NCBI GenBank assembly: GCA_036971475.1
Contig: JBAIZL010000006.1
Coordinates: 140,524,143 to 140,588,142 of the forward strand
From: Prosapia bicincta
Taxonomy: Eukaryota; Arthropoda; Insecta; Hemiptera; Cercopidae
Length of the DNA stretch: 64,000 nucleotides
Direction: 5' to 3'
Of this stretch, positions 22,695 to 33,959 are shown piece after piece (the stretch's first letter is position 1; each line of letters starts with the position of its first letter). A model generated the notes under the pieces. The model was given only the letters and a program-made list of their open reading frames with translations. It was not told the DNA's origin and ran no database searches. Both the position numbers and the translations under genes were made by a program.

Positions 22695-23177
22695 GTAAGA
22701 ATAAGAAAGATACAATAACTAATTATTGCATTTGTAATTTGTTTGATTTATTGCTTGCAAATAGTTAGCGAAATGATTTTTAGTTTTCAAAATGCTCTAA
22801 TTATTTTCTTATTTCATTTAAAATGACTGCTTTTGTTTAATTAAAAACTTTTTTTAGGTTTGAAAAGATGTTGAAAATTGTGGCCTTACATCATTAAGAG
22901 CTGGACTTTGGGGGCTCAGAACACCATTGCCTGAACTATTAATAACAAAAGTTAATTTACTGCAGAAGAAGCAGTATAAGCAGTAAAAATACTTTAATAA
23001 AAAAAATATTATAATTATTTGCTTCATTACTCCATCTTTCATCTATATATTTACAGAACAAAGCAAAATTTTTGCCTTTAGAATCTTATTCTTTCAGGAA
23101 GTACAAGGTTGTATATAAAACAAGTAATACACAAGTAAAACAAATGGAGAAAGTCCACTTCGCATGAAGAAAACTGA

Positions 23178-23730
23178 TGAAAGGTTCTATCATGTCTAGA
23201 ACGTCTGATAAAATAACAAATTATGGGCTATAAATATCTAGTGTCTAGAGGCGATAAACATCCATTAGGTAGTACAGTCTTGTACATAACATTAATGTCT
23301 CTCTTGAAGGAAACATTAAGAGAGTATCGACAACGCTGATATTCATGATGAGATGGGCTTGTCTGTAAGCCCACTAGTATCAGTTAGGGCTAGCTTGGCT
23401 CATCCGTGAAGTGCAATGATTTAACTTAGTTTTGGTTATCAGAACGCTATTAGCTAAGAATAACTAGAGATGCGACTTATAACACCAATGATTGCTGATG
23501 CTGTAGCAAGCCATTGAATCAAATGTATGTTTAGCTGAGGGTGAATAATGTCACAAGAGGGTATATGGTGACTAGGTGATGAGAGTAACTAAGTGGTGAT
23601 GGGCGGTTGCTGAGGCCAGCTACAATTTGTTGCTCTGCAATGACTGGGTTATAACATTAAATTGAGCCTATTTGTCATAGTTACTAGTCATGCTACTTTG
23701 TCTATGGGTGTAAAATACTACTACTACTTT
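23178..23730. other. Probable 3' untranslated end of the LINE that follows (minus)
   Basis: No ORF. It lies directly downstream of the stop of the LINE tail and probably belongs to its 3' UTR. No poly(A) or target duplication was identified. Confidence 0.35.
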
Positions 23731-24660
23731 TTAGCCAACGCCCACCCTTGGCAGTTGAGCCATTTGGCGACTCGCTGACCAGTAGAGATGGGCATCCCTG
23801 AAGATGGGACTGTTGTAATTCTGGGCCCGGTCCAGAGCTGTGCAATCATTAGGGTGTTCAGCATTCATAAGTTCACCACCACACAGCAGACACTCAGGGG
23901 TTGGTATCACATGAATGCGGTGGAGCAAGGTAATCATGACCAATCTTCAAACTGAAAGCTGCAATGCTAACAGATTGGGGCACATTTTGGTCAATTGGTC
24001 TACCCGTCACAAGACTTTACCACCGTTTTTCTGCTGAGAACTCCCTCAATCGACTGTGATTCCATTTTTTGGTGGACATTTTTATTAGGGACCTGGAGGA
24101 ATGTAGTGAACTCAGATGCTCGGGCTGGGAGAGGCTTGTTCCCTGCTTGGCTAGTTGATCAGCCTTTTCATTGCCAGTGATGTTTACATGGCTCTGGATC
24201 CACTGTAAATTAAGTACCCACCCGGCATTTATGAGAGCAATTAGTTTTCTTCTACATTCTATGGTTCTACTACAGTCGGTCCATGAGTTCCCAGAGAGAT
24301 TCGTGATGGCGTGGAGGAAAACGGCCTTACCCAGAGCAGTCAGGCTCTCAAGTTCTACTGCTGCGGCATATATGGCAGCTACCTCACCATCATAGTTGCT
24401 AAGGTAGGCCCCGACAGCAGAAAATCCCTCAAAATGTATGCACCTGTTTCGCCTGATCCAGGTATGGATGATCCATCTGTGTAAATTTGGAGCCATTCTG
24501 GTGCAGGGTATTTTTCTTTGATAGTTCGGAAGGGTGCACTTCTAAACTCCTGATCCGAAGATGCATGCATTTTAGAACCAGCTCCACTTACTACTTTTCA
24601 GAACTGATTCCAGGAGCTCCCTGAGGGTGTAAAGTAAAAGCAGCAGTTTCTCCTTTTCAA
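23731..24660 (-). pseudogene. I-clade-like LINE, 3' part: RNase H and C-terminal zinc knuckle
   Basis: Minus strand. From about 24500 an RNase H domain starts with IYTDGSS, then in a shifted frame EVAAIYAAA, IQSHVNITGNEKADQLA. From 23943 the C-terminal knuckle CLLCGGELMNAEHPNDC is seen, and the protein ends PRVGVG, a common end for arthropod I-type elements. RT and endonuclease are missing (5'-truncated near 24660). Frameshifts at about 24410 and 24000 make it a pseudogene. Confidence 0.85.
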
Positions 24661-26190
24661 CATGATCTTAGTTAAAACGTATTTTTATACTTGAAGGTTA
24701 TGATAATACAAAAATTTGTTCTAAACGTGTATTTTAATCCTACCACAGCCATACATTTTGTAAAACCACCTTCCCCAGTACCAAGCAGAACTTGAAGGTT
24801 GAGCAAGCATTCTTTCACAATTTTTTAAAATAGCCGATAACTCCTAGTGCATATAAAGTTTGTAGCATTTAGATAGTAACAAATTACAAGTTATCCGCAA
24901 ACCAATGAATTTTAATCTTTATGTATAAAAATGTTATGTTGGGGTTTGTGTACGCTTTATAAACTTAAAACGTACTGCAGAGATTTAGCTCAAATTCTGA
25001 CACAACATACAACCCGCTTCAAAGATAGTTTTTATCTATTTCTCGCATCAGTAATACACCTGCAACTGTAAGAAAACTGTTTTTTTGATGCTCAGCTGTG
25101 TTTCAGGAACCATGCCTGAAAGTGAGATCATTTGCCATACTATCTAACGACAACCGCAGTCACATGTGAAACATTACCCTTTCCTAATTACATTGTTTAT
25201 TAAGAAAAACAAAAGTATTCATTTGCATCCCATTCAGATTATTATACAATCTGAATTAAATATTCACTACGATATAGGTACTTTTGTGTAATCATGTTGT
25301 GATTGAGTTTCTTATTACGCCAAATCATAAGTAAAGATTATTTGAGAATGCCTGCACCCACTTGAACTGCAACCGCCTCATTTGATATGGATTTACACCA
25401 AGAAAAGAGTTACAACACTAGTGATCTCCATTCAAATGTCCTATCAAGCATTCCTAAATAAACTTGTCAACACAAGTTTATGATTGCATAATGCAAATGA
25501 TAAATTTCGGAATTGGGGGACTTCTTCTTGGATTCGCCTGGAGAAATCGTGAAAACATTTATTAGACTGATTCTGGCAACGGTTCAATCAAAAAATGACA
25601 TTGTTGCCAGAAGCTTAGTCTCTGAAGATTGCAAAATTAATCTTCTATGAAACGTATGCTTTGTTTTGTTCTTTATTTCTCATCCATGCAACCACAATGT
25701 AATACAGCAAAGCGTGACATGGTACAGCTATTACAACATTCATACAATAACTTTGCTTTTCACCTTAATTCTTTTTGTTGAAAAATAATGTTCCAGGATT
25801 AAACATGTTTTGCAATGTAAATATCTGAAATGTTCAAGCTTAAAACTCATCATGTATGGTTAAAGAATTAAATTACTTTAGTTTCACTTTTCTGAATATA
25901 ATAACTAATTTTCTTCCAGTAAGATGAGTTTGTTAAATTTTGTGTCATTTCATCTTTTATGTAGCTTAGCAACACAAAAAAAGATGGTTTAAGATGCAAT
26001 TAAGAGAATATGTTATCGTTGTCTAAGCATATGTCATCAACCAATGTTTAATTTAAGCTTTTACTAAACACTTTAAGTGCAGATGTATTAGATTCGATGC
26101 ATCTGTGCCCTAACACCAGGAGTGTATGCATTGATCCCTATCCTTAACATAATGATAAACGTAACCTTCAGGGTGAGCTAAAGTCCTACA
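24661..26190. other. AT-rich stretch, no gene recognised
   Basis: Only stop-rich frames on both strands; no repeat signature recognised. Confidence 0.5.
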
Positions 26191-26204
26191 AATAGTGTAT
26201 ATTT

Positions 26205-26347
26205 CTTGAATTTTGTAGTTCATTACGTTCGGTGAATCTTATTAATCACTTAAACAATAGTTTACAACTATCTGAACTTTAAATTTTGTATTAACAAATT
26301 TACAAAATTTAAAGTTCGGATAGTCGTAAACTATTGTTTAAGTGATT
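26205..26347. mobile_element. Short palindromic PLE-derived insertion with 14-bp target duplication
   Basis: AATAGTGTATATTT occurs at 26191-26204 and again at 26348-26361. Between them lie two inverse copies of the PLE terminal sequence (TTAAACAATAGTTTACAACT and its inverse), meeting at about 26291. A complete tiny insertion made only of terminal sequence. Confidence 0.85.
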
Positions 26348-27074
26348 AATAGTGTATATTTGTTGCCAGATTGTGGTGCTAGATTTCTGCTTTTCCTGTT
26401 AGTTTCTTTTGCTATTGTGATTTCTGCAAATTCTGTGAATTTTTTTTGTCTTTGATTATTATTTTACTAACGTTCTTTTCTATTTCTTTGTATGTAGAGG
26501 TAAAACAACATTAACAATTGTGTTTTCAGCTTACACACATTATTAGATGACATTTGGGAAGAGTGTTTGGACTCTAATCACAAAGATTGTAAATGTGACA
26601 CAAAGGACTGAATGATGGGTGGGTTTGTAAATGTTTTGTACATAGAACTATTCTATAGACCATTCTATATTTTTTTAAAACAACATTTATAGTGTAAATA
26701 GAGATCCAAATGACAGTAAACATACCTTTCCCAATGTAGTAATACCTTGGTTCTATAAAATTTAAAAAACATATAAGAGGTATATTTATAACAAAATTGG
26801 TTTACCTAACAATTTAAAAAAATAATTATTCATCAAAAAGATTTGTCAGAAATATTAAAAAGATTGAATTAAAATATATACAGTGATCTCTGGTTATTCA
26901 ACGAACTTCTACTTTCCATGAACTCATTGTGAATACTGAAACCAACTGTTTATGAAAAGGGGAGGTTTACGTTCCCCGAACTCACTGCGAATACTGAAAC
27001 CGACTGTTTATGAAAAGGGAAGGGCTACGGTCCACATAAAAAATGTTAATTTTTTGTTTGACATTAATTATAAT

Positions 27075-29803
27075 TAGGGATGGGCCGATTCCGATTCTCG
27101 ATTCCAGGAATCGTCGATTCTAGGTGGTGAGGAATCGACGATACTCGATTCTTCATCATAAAAATGTCGATTCCGATTCCTATTTTGTTAACTATTAAGA
27201 TATGTGTGTGGAGTAAATTATTGGAAAAATAATTAATTACCAACTATATCTTATTTATGTATTAGTTGATTTGAATGAATTAAATGATTAAATTAAACGA
27301 AAATATTATTATTTATGAAGCAACAGCAATCAAGATCGTAACCATTTCCGGTCGTTTGACATCGCTCGTCTCTCTCTCTCACTAGAGCGGGTTCGATACT
27401 CTCTCTCTCTCCCCCACGTGTCTTACTGCCACTGATTTATAGATATCAGAACAAAACACAAAAAGGTATAGTAAAAACTCGATTAACCGTGACCATGATG
27501 GTTGAGCGAATAGACGGATAACAGAAACACCGTATTATTCCTCCGAAAATTAACCTCAATAAATTATATTATAGACAGATATCACTCTCACAGTAATGTA
27601 ATAGGCATATATTTCGGAGCGAAAAGAAAATAAACACGATTGTAATAGCAAATGAAACTATTTGTTACATGATAAACAGATCCGCACAGTAGCTAAAAAT
27701 GTAGCAAAATAATGTACAGTAATATAAACTTACAGGTGAAATAGTTCGTGTAGTTTAACAAACAAAGCGAACGCGTCACTGTTCCTTAATACTTTAGCTG
27801 CCGGCCATAATATCGCGTTTTCATAGAGAATTGCCAAAATATTTTAAGCTCATTTTTAAATCATGTGTTCTTATACTTTGTTCCCCTATCATATCTAAGT
27901 ATGAATATACGTTTCTCATCATAATATTTATAAAAATACGTGTCGGACCAACTGGTCCAACATAGTTTTTTCCTACCGTAAATGAAACGTAAATAAACTC
28001 CGTCGGACCAATTTACCCGACATTGTTTTTGATTTAATTAAATTTTATTATCTGTGCAACACGGTTTTGATATTTTTTGTTTTTTGTGTTGGCAAGAAAC
28101 AACTAAACCATAATTTCATGTCCCGGCTACCCAAATAATAAACTGACTGGTGATAAAAGTGTTTTTGCGCCTATCACTAAGACACGTAAACGTGTCACAT
28201 GTGATTGATTTGTGAGTTTATAAATATTTTGAATATAGAACTAAAGTGTAATATATTCTCTCTCTGATAAATAATGCTACAGGTCCAGTAAATACTATCC
28301 AAGATTCATATTAAGTAAAAGTTTTAACACCAAATAATTTACTTGTTAAGGAATTTACGTTATAATTTACTTCCTAGTAAGGATGAGTTTATCTAAGTGT
28401 ATCAATGTTTGTACTTAACTTTCACAAAGTCTGTTTTTAAGGATTATTATACAACTAAATATTTAGTCAATATTTCCGACTTACTTTTAAGGTTTTGTGA
28501 AATTTCGAAAACAGTAGTGAAAATCATTACAATACGTTATAACAAATATGTGTGTCGGCCCGTAACTAAGGACAAAAAGCTCTTAGATTAACATCATATT
28601 TTTAATCCCGTCGGCGTTTATCTATCAAACAAAAACCATCGTAAATACATCTGTAAGTAGTGTGAAGCTTGTTGTTAAATACTGTGCCTTAATTTTTCCA
28701 AAAGTAGCAACACCAGCTGAGTAGTACTAATAAACATAAAGCGTTAAGAGGCCCGACGGTATTCGGTTCAGGGTACTGGCCGTCGCGTCAATTCGATGAC
28801 GGTTAACAGAAACTGACGGTGGAAAACCACATAATATATCAAATATGAAAAAGCACTTAAACAACATTCATTTTGCCCAAATTTATCAACAAAAAAGATC
28901 TATACTTGAAGAAACTTTATCCTCAGACACAGGACCTACAAGTGATAGTCGGTTAAAAATCAACTGGGATTGAGTAATAAATACAAAATAGGCCTGAATC
29001 AGTTGCACTTGTTCTAGACACCTGCAGAAAAAAGGCCCCACCAGATGTGGAGAAGGTATGCCCTACTAATTCAGAATGTTGGGGAAGAAGGTACCCTAAG
29101 GGAATTGACAGTAGAAGAAGAAGTAAACAATTATCTGGGGGAACCATTAGCCAGTCTAGATTGTGATGTTGGGAAGTATTTGGCAGTACAAAGTGCCAAA
29201 TACCCTCTTTTTAATGCAATGGCAATAAAATACCTGTCTGCCCACTCGCTTTCTGAAAAACCTTTCTCAACTTCAGAAGCTATATGTGACTAGCGATGAA
29301 ACTAGCTTGACCCACAACGTGTTCAAATGCTTGTGTTTTTGAACAGAAATGTACATTACCTGCCAGACTTTTAAATATTAAAAACTATCCTATTTGTACT
29401 AATTTTTTACTTTTTATGTTGTTCTTTTGTTTTTAATTTTTGTTTTGTTTTGAGAGACAATGTAAATAGGCTTAGGAATTTTTTCAAACATCATAAAATA
29501 AGTAAAGTTCACATTTTTAACTTTAAAATAAGTCATTACTTTAATCTGAAATGTTTTTATGTTTAAAAAAATTCCTATTGATAAATCAAGGTTGAAGGTT
29601 TTGTGTAGCCTATTACATTAAAACAGAACTTTTAAAAGGTTTTGCCATATGACCAAGATGTTAACTAAATTAATTATTAAAGAACTAGAATGTAAGCTAA
29701 TATAACTTGAAAGAATCGAGAATCGACTAAAGAATCGAGAATCGAACGGAAAATTTTAGAATCAGAATCGGAATCGAAAATTTTAGGAATCGGCCCATCC
29801 CTA
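27075..29803 (+). mobile_element. hAT-type DNA transposon, 2,729 bp, decayed
   Basis: Inverted ends TAGGGATGGGCCGATTCC and its inverse close the element. The flanks ATTATAAT (27067-27074) and ATTACAAT (29804-29811) are an 8-bp target duplication with one mismatch, as expected for hAT. Subterminal regions are rich in repeats of the GAATCGAGAATCG type on both sides. Only the end of a transposase is recognisable inside. Confidence 0.93.
29045..29380 (+). pseudogene. hAT transposase C-terminal dimerisation domain, broken
   Basis: The open part reads EEEVNNYLGEPLA, AKYPLFNAMAIKYL, FSTSEAICD, the classic hAT C-terminal dimerisation block. It then continues in the same frame through stop codons with LDPQRVQMLVFLNRN, the usual last helix. 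Stops at about 29291, 29297 and 29306 and the missing catalytic core show that it is dead. Confidence 0.88.
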
Positions 29804-30789
29804 ATTACAATTATACTGTACACTTACAATAATGTGTGGTATAGTTTACTTTCGTTTTCTTTAATCTGAAAACATGAAAATTCTATTAAATGTAAGCGTA
29901 TACAGACACAGGTATTCTTCATTGTTAAACACTGATAATTTAATTTTTAAAAAAACTTGTAATTTCACTTCATGTGCAATTTTGTCCTAGTTCTTTACAC
30001 ACTTCCTTATATAGCAATAGTGCTTTTTCCAGCTCTCGATTGAATTTTAATGCCCTTATAAAAAGGGTTCAATTTCAGTAATGGCTGCAGCTAACTGTTT
30101 CTCTAAACATAATTTCACCGACAGATTTTATTGTCAATTACATTTTACAATTTATACGTATTCTTTATCCGAGATATGCTCAGGTTTGCTAATTAGCTCT
30201 TCTTCTGTCAAATCCTCTCTTGCACTTTTCAAAAGACTGTCGACATCTTCACTGTTGACAATGTCTTTCACAATGTCTTTAAATCCTTCCTCATTAATCC
30301 CATGTGCTATTGAGACAATATCTGTAACAACATTGTGAGCATATGTTGTGACATCATCTTGGTTATTACCGTCTTGCCACAGTTTCTTCCAACATGCACG
30401 CACCAATGATAGTTTTAGTTCATTCACTGATTAATTTATTTTAGAAATGCAATTAGCGATATATTTTTTCCAGCATTGACGGACTGTTTAGGTTTTTTTT
30501 TCTATGGAGTTTAATATTTCGCCAAAGATAGTATAGCTTTAAAAATGGCAATGCCACTCTCGTCTAAAGGTTGAATTGAGTTTTTTGTGTTTGGGGGCAG
30601 GAACAACACTTCAATGTTAGGATGTAGCGAATTTAGAAGTGCGCGGTGCTCATGCATACTGTCTATTATGAGAAGAAATGTAAAAGGAATGGGCTTCGAT
30701 TTCAAAAACATTACGTTTCTTTAACAAAAAAGTGAAACCATTCTGTAATGAATTTTCTGATTACCCATGCCTATGTGTTTCCTTTTCAT

Positions 30790-31570
30790 AACACCAGCAA
30801 ATGTATGACGAAAAACTGAATTCAGTAACATACATCTCTCAACAAAACTGCTACCAACATACACTTATAGACAATTTACTCATGAAAATTAAATATAAAC
30901 AAAATCACCAAACCCCAACACCGACAAACCACACAAATAACATCCCTCAGATACCCCAACAATCACACACACAAAACTGCTTCCAAATTCAGAAAACCTA
31001 ATTACCAAATATACAAAACAACGAACAATTTAAGAGAAGACATACAACCCTTTCAACAACAAACATACATATACAATCTATCCGGTATATACAAAATAAC
31101 ATGTAATGAGTGTCCCAGCTATTACATCGGCCAAACTGGTAGATCATTCAACACACACTTAAATGAACACATCAACGACATAAACCACCTAAATCCAAAA
31201 TCCAGCTACGCAACACATCTACAAAACACACATACATGATAATTTAAATATTCTTCACATATTAAACCAAAGTAAGTTAACTATAGAATAATAACTATAG
31301 AAAAATATGAAATATACAAGCACCATACAATAGACGATAAAAAATATTAAATAACCACACACATTTTGAAGCCAACACCCTGTTCCATTACATAGTAAAA
31401 AACCAACTTAACCTTCCCCCCTACATTCATAAATCTCATGCCGGTAGCCATATATACCTTGCGGGACAACACCAGTATAGGTTTAGCTTCGTAAAAGGAA
31501 CAATTGTTTCGAAACGCTTCAGCAAGTAAGCTCTAAAGTATTTAATTAATTATGTAGCATTTAATAAAAA
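30790..31570 (+). pseudogene. PLE-3 fragment: GIY-YIG endonuclease end and 3' tail
   Basis: About 31075-31240 reads SGIYKITCNECPSYYIGQTG then RSF and NEH, the GIY-YIG endonuclease typical of PLEs. It is followed by the usual tail and, at 31480-31530, by the conserved 3' motif CGAAACGCTTCAGCAAGTAA. The RT part is absent. The same 3' motif recurs at 44715 and 60095. Confidence 0.82.
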
Positions 31571-32230
31571 TGATTTATTTACAGATAATTACAAATAAAA
31601 ACTAATAATATTATCAAAAGACTGAATTATATAATAGGTAAGCACTGATTGAATGATAAGGCAGAGAAAATGACAGAAATACCATGCTAATAAAAACAAA
31701 CCCGTGATACAACTCAGTGGCATCAGCTTACATAGAGACTCAGTGCGACACCAATTGGTCAGTAGTAATTGTGTTAATGAAATTGATCTGTTATCAATTT
31801 GTGTCAAATGATAATCTTAAGATAACTCACTGACACCAGAATATAAGGAATATTTGTGGTACAAAAACTAATGTCCTAATTGGCTACACAAAGAATTCGA
31901 AAAGAGACAGCCATGTCCCTAGATTGTACAAAGGAGAAAAAATAAGTGTCCACCAAGAAACAAATCTCCACAAGAAAGAAGTACATGCAGATGTTTAAGG
32001 AAAGGGAAGGATAAACTCCAAATATAGTTTTTGCAAGACAGGATAGCTTAATAAAAATAATAAAAAGAACAGTTGAGACAATAACTTGCATTTATTAATT
32101 TTATTTGCCTCTATATTGAATATCCGCATGTTTTAAATGTTCGAGTTTCTTTTTTTTCCACGCAATCTGTGTTATGTCAGTCTCTGAAAATTGCGCTACC
32201 TGGTAATAAATCAATTTATTCATTTAGATT
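31571..32230. other. AT-rich stretch, no gene recognised
   Basis: No coding signal or repeat family recognised. Confidence 0.5.
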
Positions 32231-32273
32231 CACTAATACAGTAGTCTCGATAGTTCGAGGAAGATTGGACAGA
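32231..32273. mobile_element. Left half of an old Tigger-like end, target of the 12-kb element
   Basis: TACAGTAGTCTCGATAGTTC is a pogo/Tigger-like terminal sequence. It continues on the far side of the 12-kb element from 44540 (GACCAAGTTTTGGATTACCG), so the two halves were joined before insertion. The last six bases are the target duplication. Confidence 0.7.
32268..32273. repeat. Target site duplication GACAGA (left)
   Basis: Identical to 44534-44539 immediately outside the right arm of the 12-kb element. Confidence 0.9.
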
Positions 32274-33239
32274 AGTAGGACTCGCCCTACCCTAGCACAG
32301 CCACCCCTAACTCGGCCGCTACGTAACCTAGGACTATAGGGGTAGTTTTGGATGATGCAGGAGGTCATCGCGCACCTGATCCCTGCCTTAGGGGTGGTTT
32401 CGACCACGTCTAGAGGGGTAGGGGGTAGTTTTTCGAAAAAATTTATTTTCAACCCACTAACCTAAGCTAGCCAAATTTGATCAAACCTAACCTAACCTAC
32501 GTATAGGGGGTGACCTCGGCTACGTTCAGGACCATCTCCGGGGGTAGCTCCGGGGGTGGATTGGGGGTGGGGGGTAGTTTTCGAAAAAATTTTGGAAAAA
32601 CGTTTCTTGACCGATAGGGTGAGTTTAGAGTGTATTATCGCATCGGTAGGGGTAGTTTCACCTAGGGGTAGTTTTTACAAAAAATATGAAATTGCCAAAA
32701 ATCGATCGGTTGGATCAACAGACAGTACAGGATATGTCTAGAGTCCTTTTGGACCATTGCGGGGGCGGGTTCACCAAGGGGTAGTTTTTACAAAAAATAT
32801 GAAATTGCCGAAAATCGACCGGTTGGATCAAATGACCGTATATGGTAATGTTAAAGTCTATTATGGAACATTGCGGGGGTGGTTTCACCTGTGGGTTGTC
32901 TTCAGAATGCCAAAAATAATAGGCGGAATAGCTCCGGTGGAGGGGGTAACTTTTGGAAAGACTTAACGGTTATCTGAAGTAAGGCCTCTTAGGTAGTGTA
33001 ACCCAGGAATAGCTCCGGTGGAGGGGTAACTTTTGGAAAGACTTAATGGTTACCTGATGACGTATCAGCGCTCGAGCAACTCTATCCAAGTAGTAGGCTC
33101 ACCCTAACTATAGTGGTCTACCCCAAATGAATCGGGTGATGAGGGGCCCAGGGTAAACGACTGCCAAACTCAAAATTTGTCTATCCTACTAAATTAATAA
33201 ACAATACACTCAGCCTTTAAGTAAAGCTACACAAGAGCA

Positions 33240-33790
33240 GGGCTAGGATGGTTGCTATACCAACTACCAAGACAAATACCCCCACCAAGTCTTAGGTAAA
33301 GCTACCACGGAGTTAGACCTTAGGTAAAGCTAACACGGAGCAAAGCTTCGTGTAAAAGCTATCCCGAAGCCACGCCCTAGGTAAAGTAACCCAGGAACTA
33401 GACCTCCGGTAAAGCTACCACGGAAATAAACCTTAGGTAAAGCTAACACGGAGCAAAGCCACGGGTAAAAGCTATCCCGAAGTCATGCCCTAGGTAAAGT
33501 AACCCAGGAACCAGACCATCGGTAAAGCTACCACAGAGTCGGAGCTTAGGTAAAGCTACCACAGAGTTAGACCTTAGGTAAAGCTAACACGGAGCAAAGC
33601 CTCGTGTAAAAGCTATCCCGAAGCCTTGCCCTAGGTAAAGTAACCCAGGAACCAGACCATCGGTAAAGCTACCGCGGAGTCGGGGCCTAAGTAAAGCTAC
33701 CATGGAGTTAGACCATAGGTAAAGCAAACACGGAGCAAGGACTCAGGTAAAAGCCATCTCGAAGCCTGCCGATAGGTAAAGTAACCCTGG
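33240..33790 (+). repeat. Minisatellite family 1 (GGTAAAG units, about 28-31 bp)
   Basis: Around 18 units of the form AGGTAAAGCTAACACGGAG plus variable filler. The inverse array in the right arm (about 43050-43480) has different unit number and content, so this block evolves independently of the rest of the arm. A few units also stand at the inner arm ends (36910-37020). Confidence 0.9.
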
Positions 33791-33959
33791 ATTCAGGCAT
33801 CAAGTGGGGGGTGGTTATCAAATAATATATGAAATTACCCAAAAATGATCGGTTAGATCAAACGACCAACGACCTACATAGAGTTCAAATAGTCAACAAG
33901 TTGAATCAACCAATCACAACGCAGGGGCCCGGTAGGCCTACGTAAACGGTCAATGTAAG

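Larger units (their letters stand above)
13390..23175 (+). repeat. Tandem duplication, copy 2 (with piggyBac insertion)
   Basis: Direct repeat of 6061-13389, expanded by the piggyBac element, by a triplicated 50-mer at 15791-15940 and by about 265 bp at 22757-23025, and lacking about 250 bp near 14155. After 23175 (ACTGATG then AAAGG) the original flank resumes. Confidence 0.92.
26881..30779 (-). mobile_element. Tigger/pogo remnant, interrupted by a hAT element
   Basis: The left end CAGTGATCTCTGGTTATTCA sits next to TA, as expected for pogo/Tigger elements. The minus-strand coding remnants are at the other side of the hAT insertion. 30711-30511 reads HPNIEVLFLPPNT and IQPLDESGIAIFKA (late DDE region). 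30427-30152 reads like the C-terminal tail (RACWKKLW, then EELTEEELI-type acidic end). The N-terminal half is missing; a PLE fragment abuts at about 30790. Confidence 0.82.

Noticed and set aside
28397..28591. 64-codon ORF inside the hAT element
   Set aside because: No transposase motif and no continuation in either direction; probably chance.
32484..32499. Insect telomere-like CCTAA repeats
   Set aside because: Fewer than three units, present symmetrically in both arms; not a telomere tract.
33240..33790. CRISPR-like array of GGTAAAG units
   Set aside because: Units are irregular in length, spacers are not unique and constant, and the genome is eukaryotic; this is a minisatellite.
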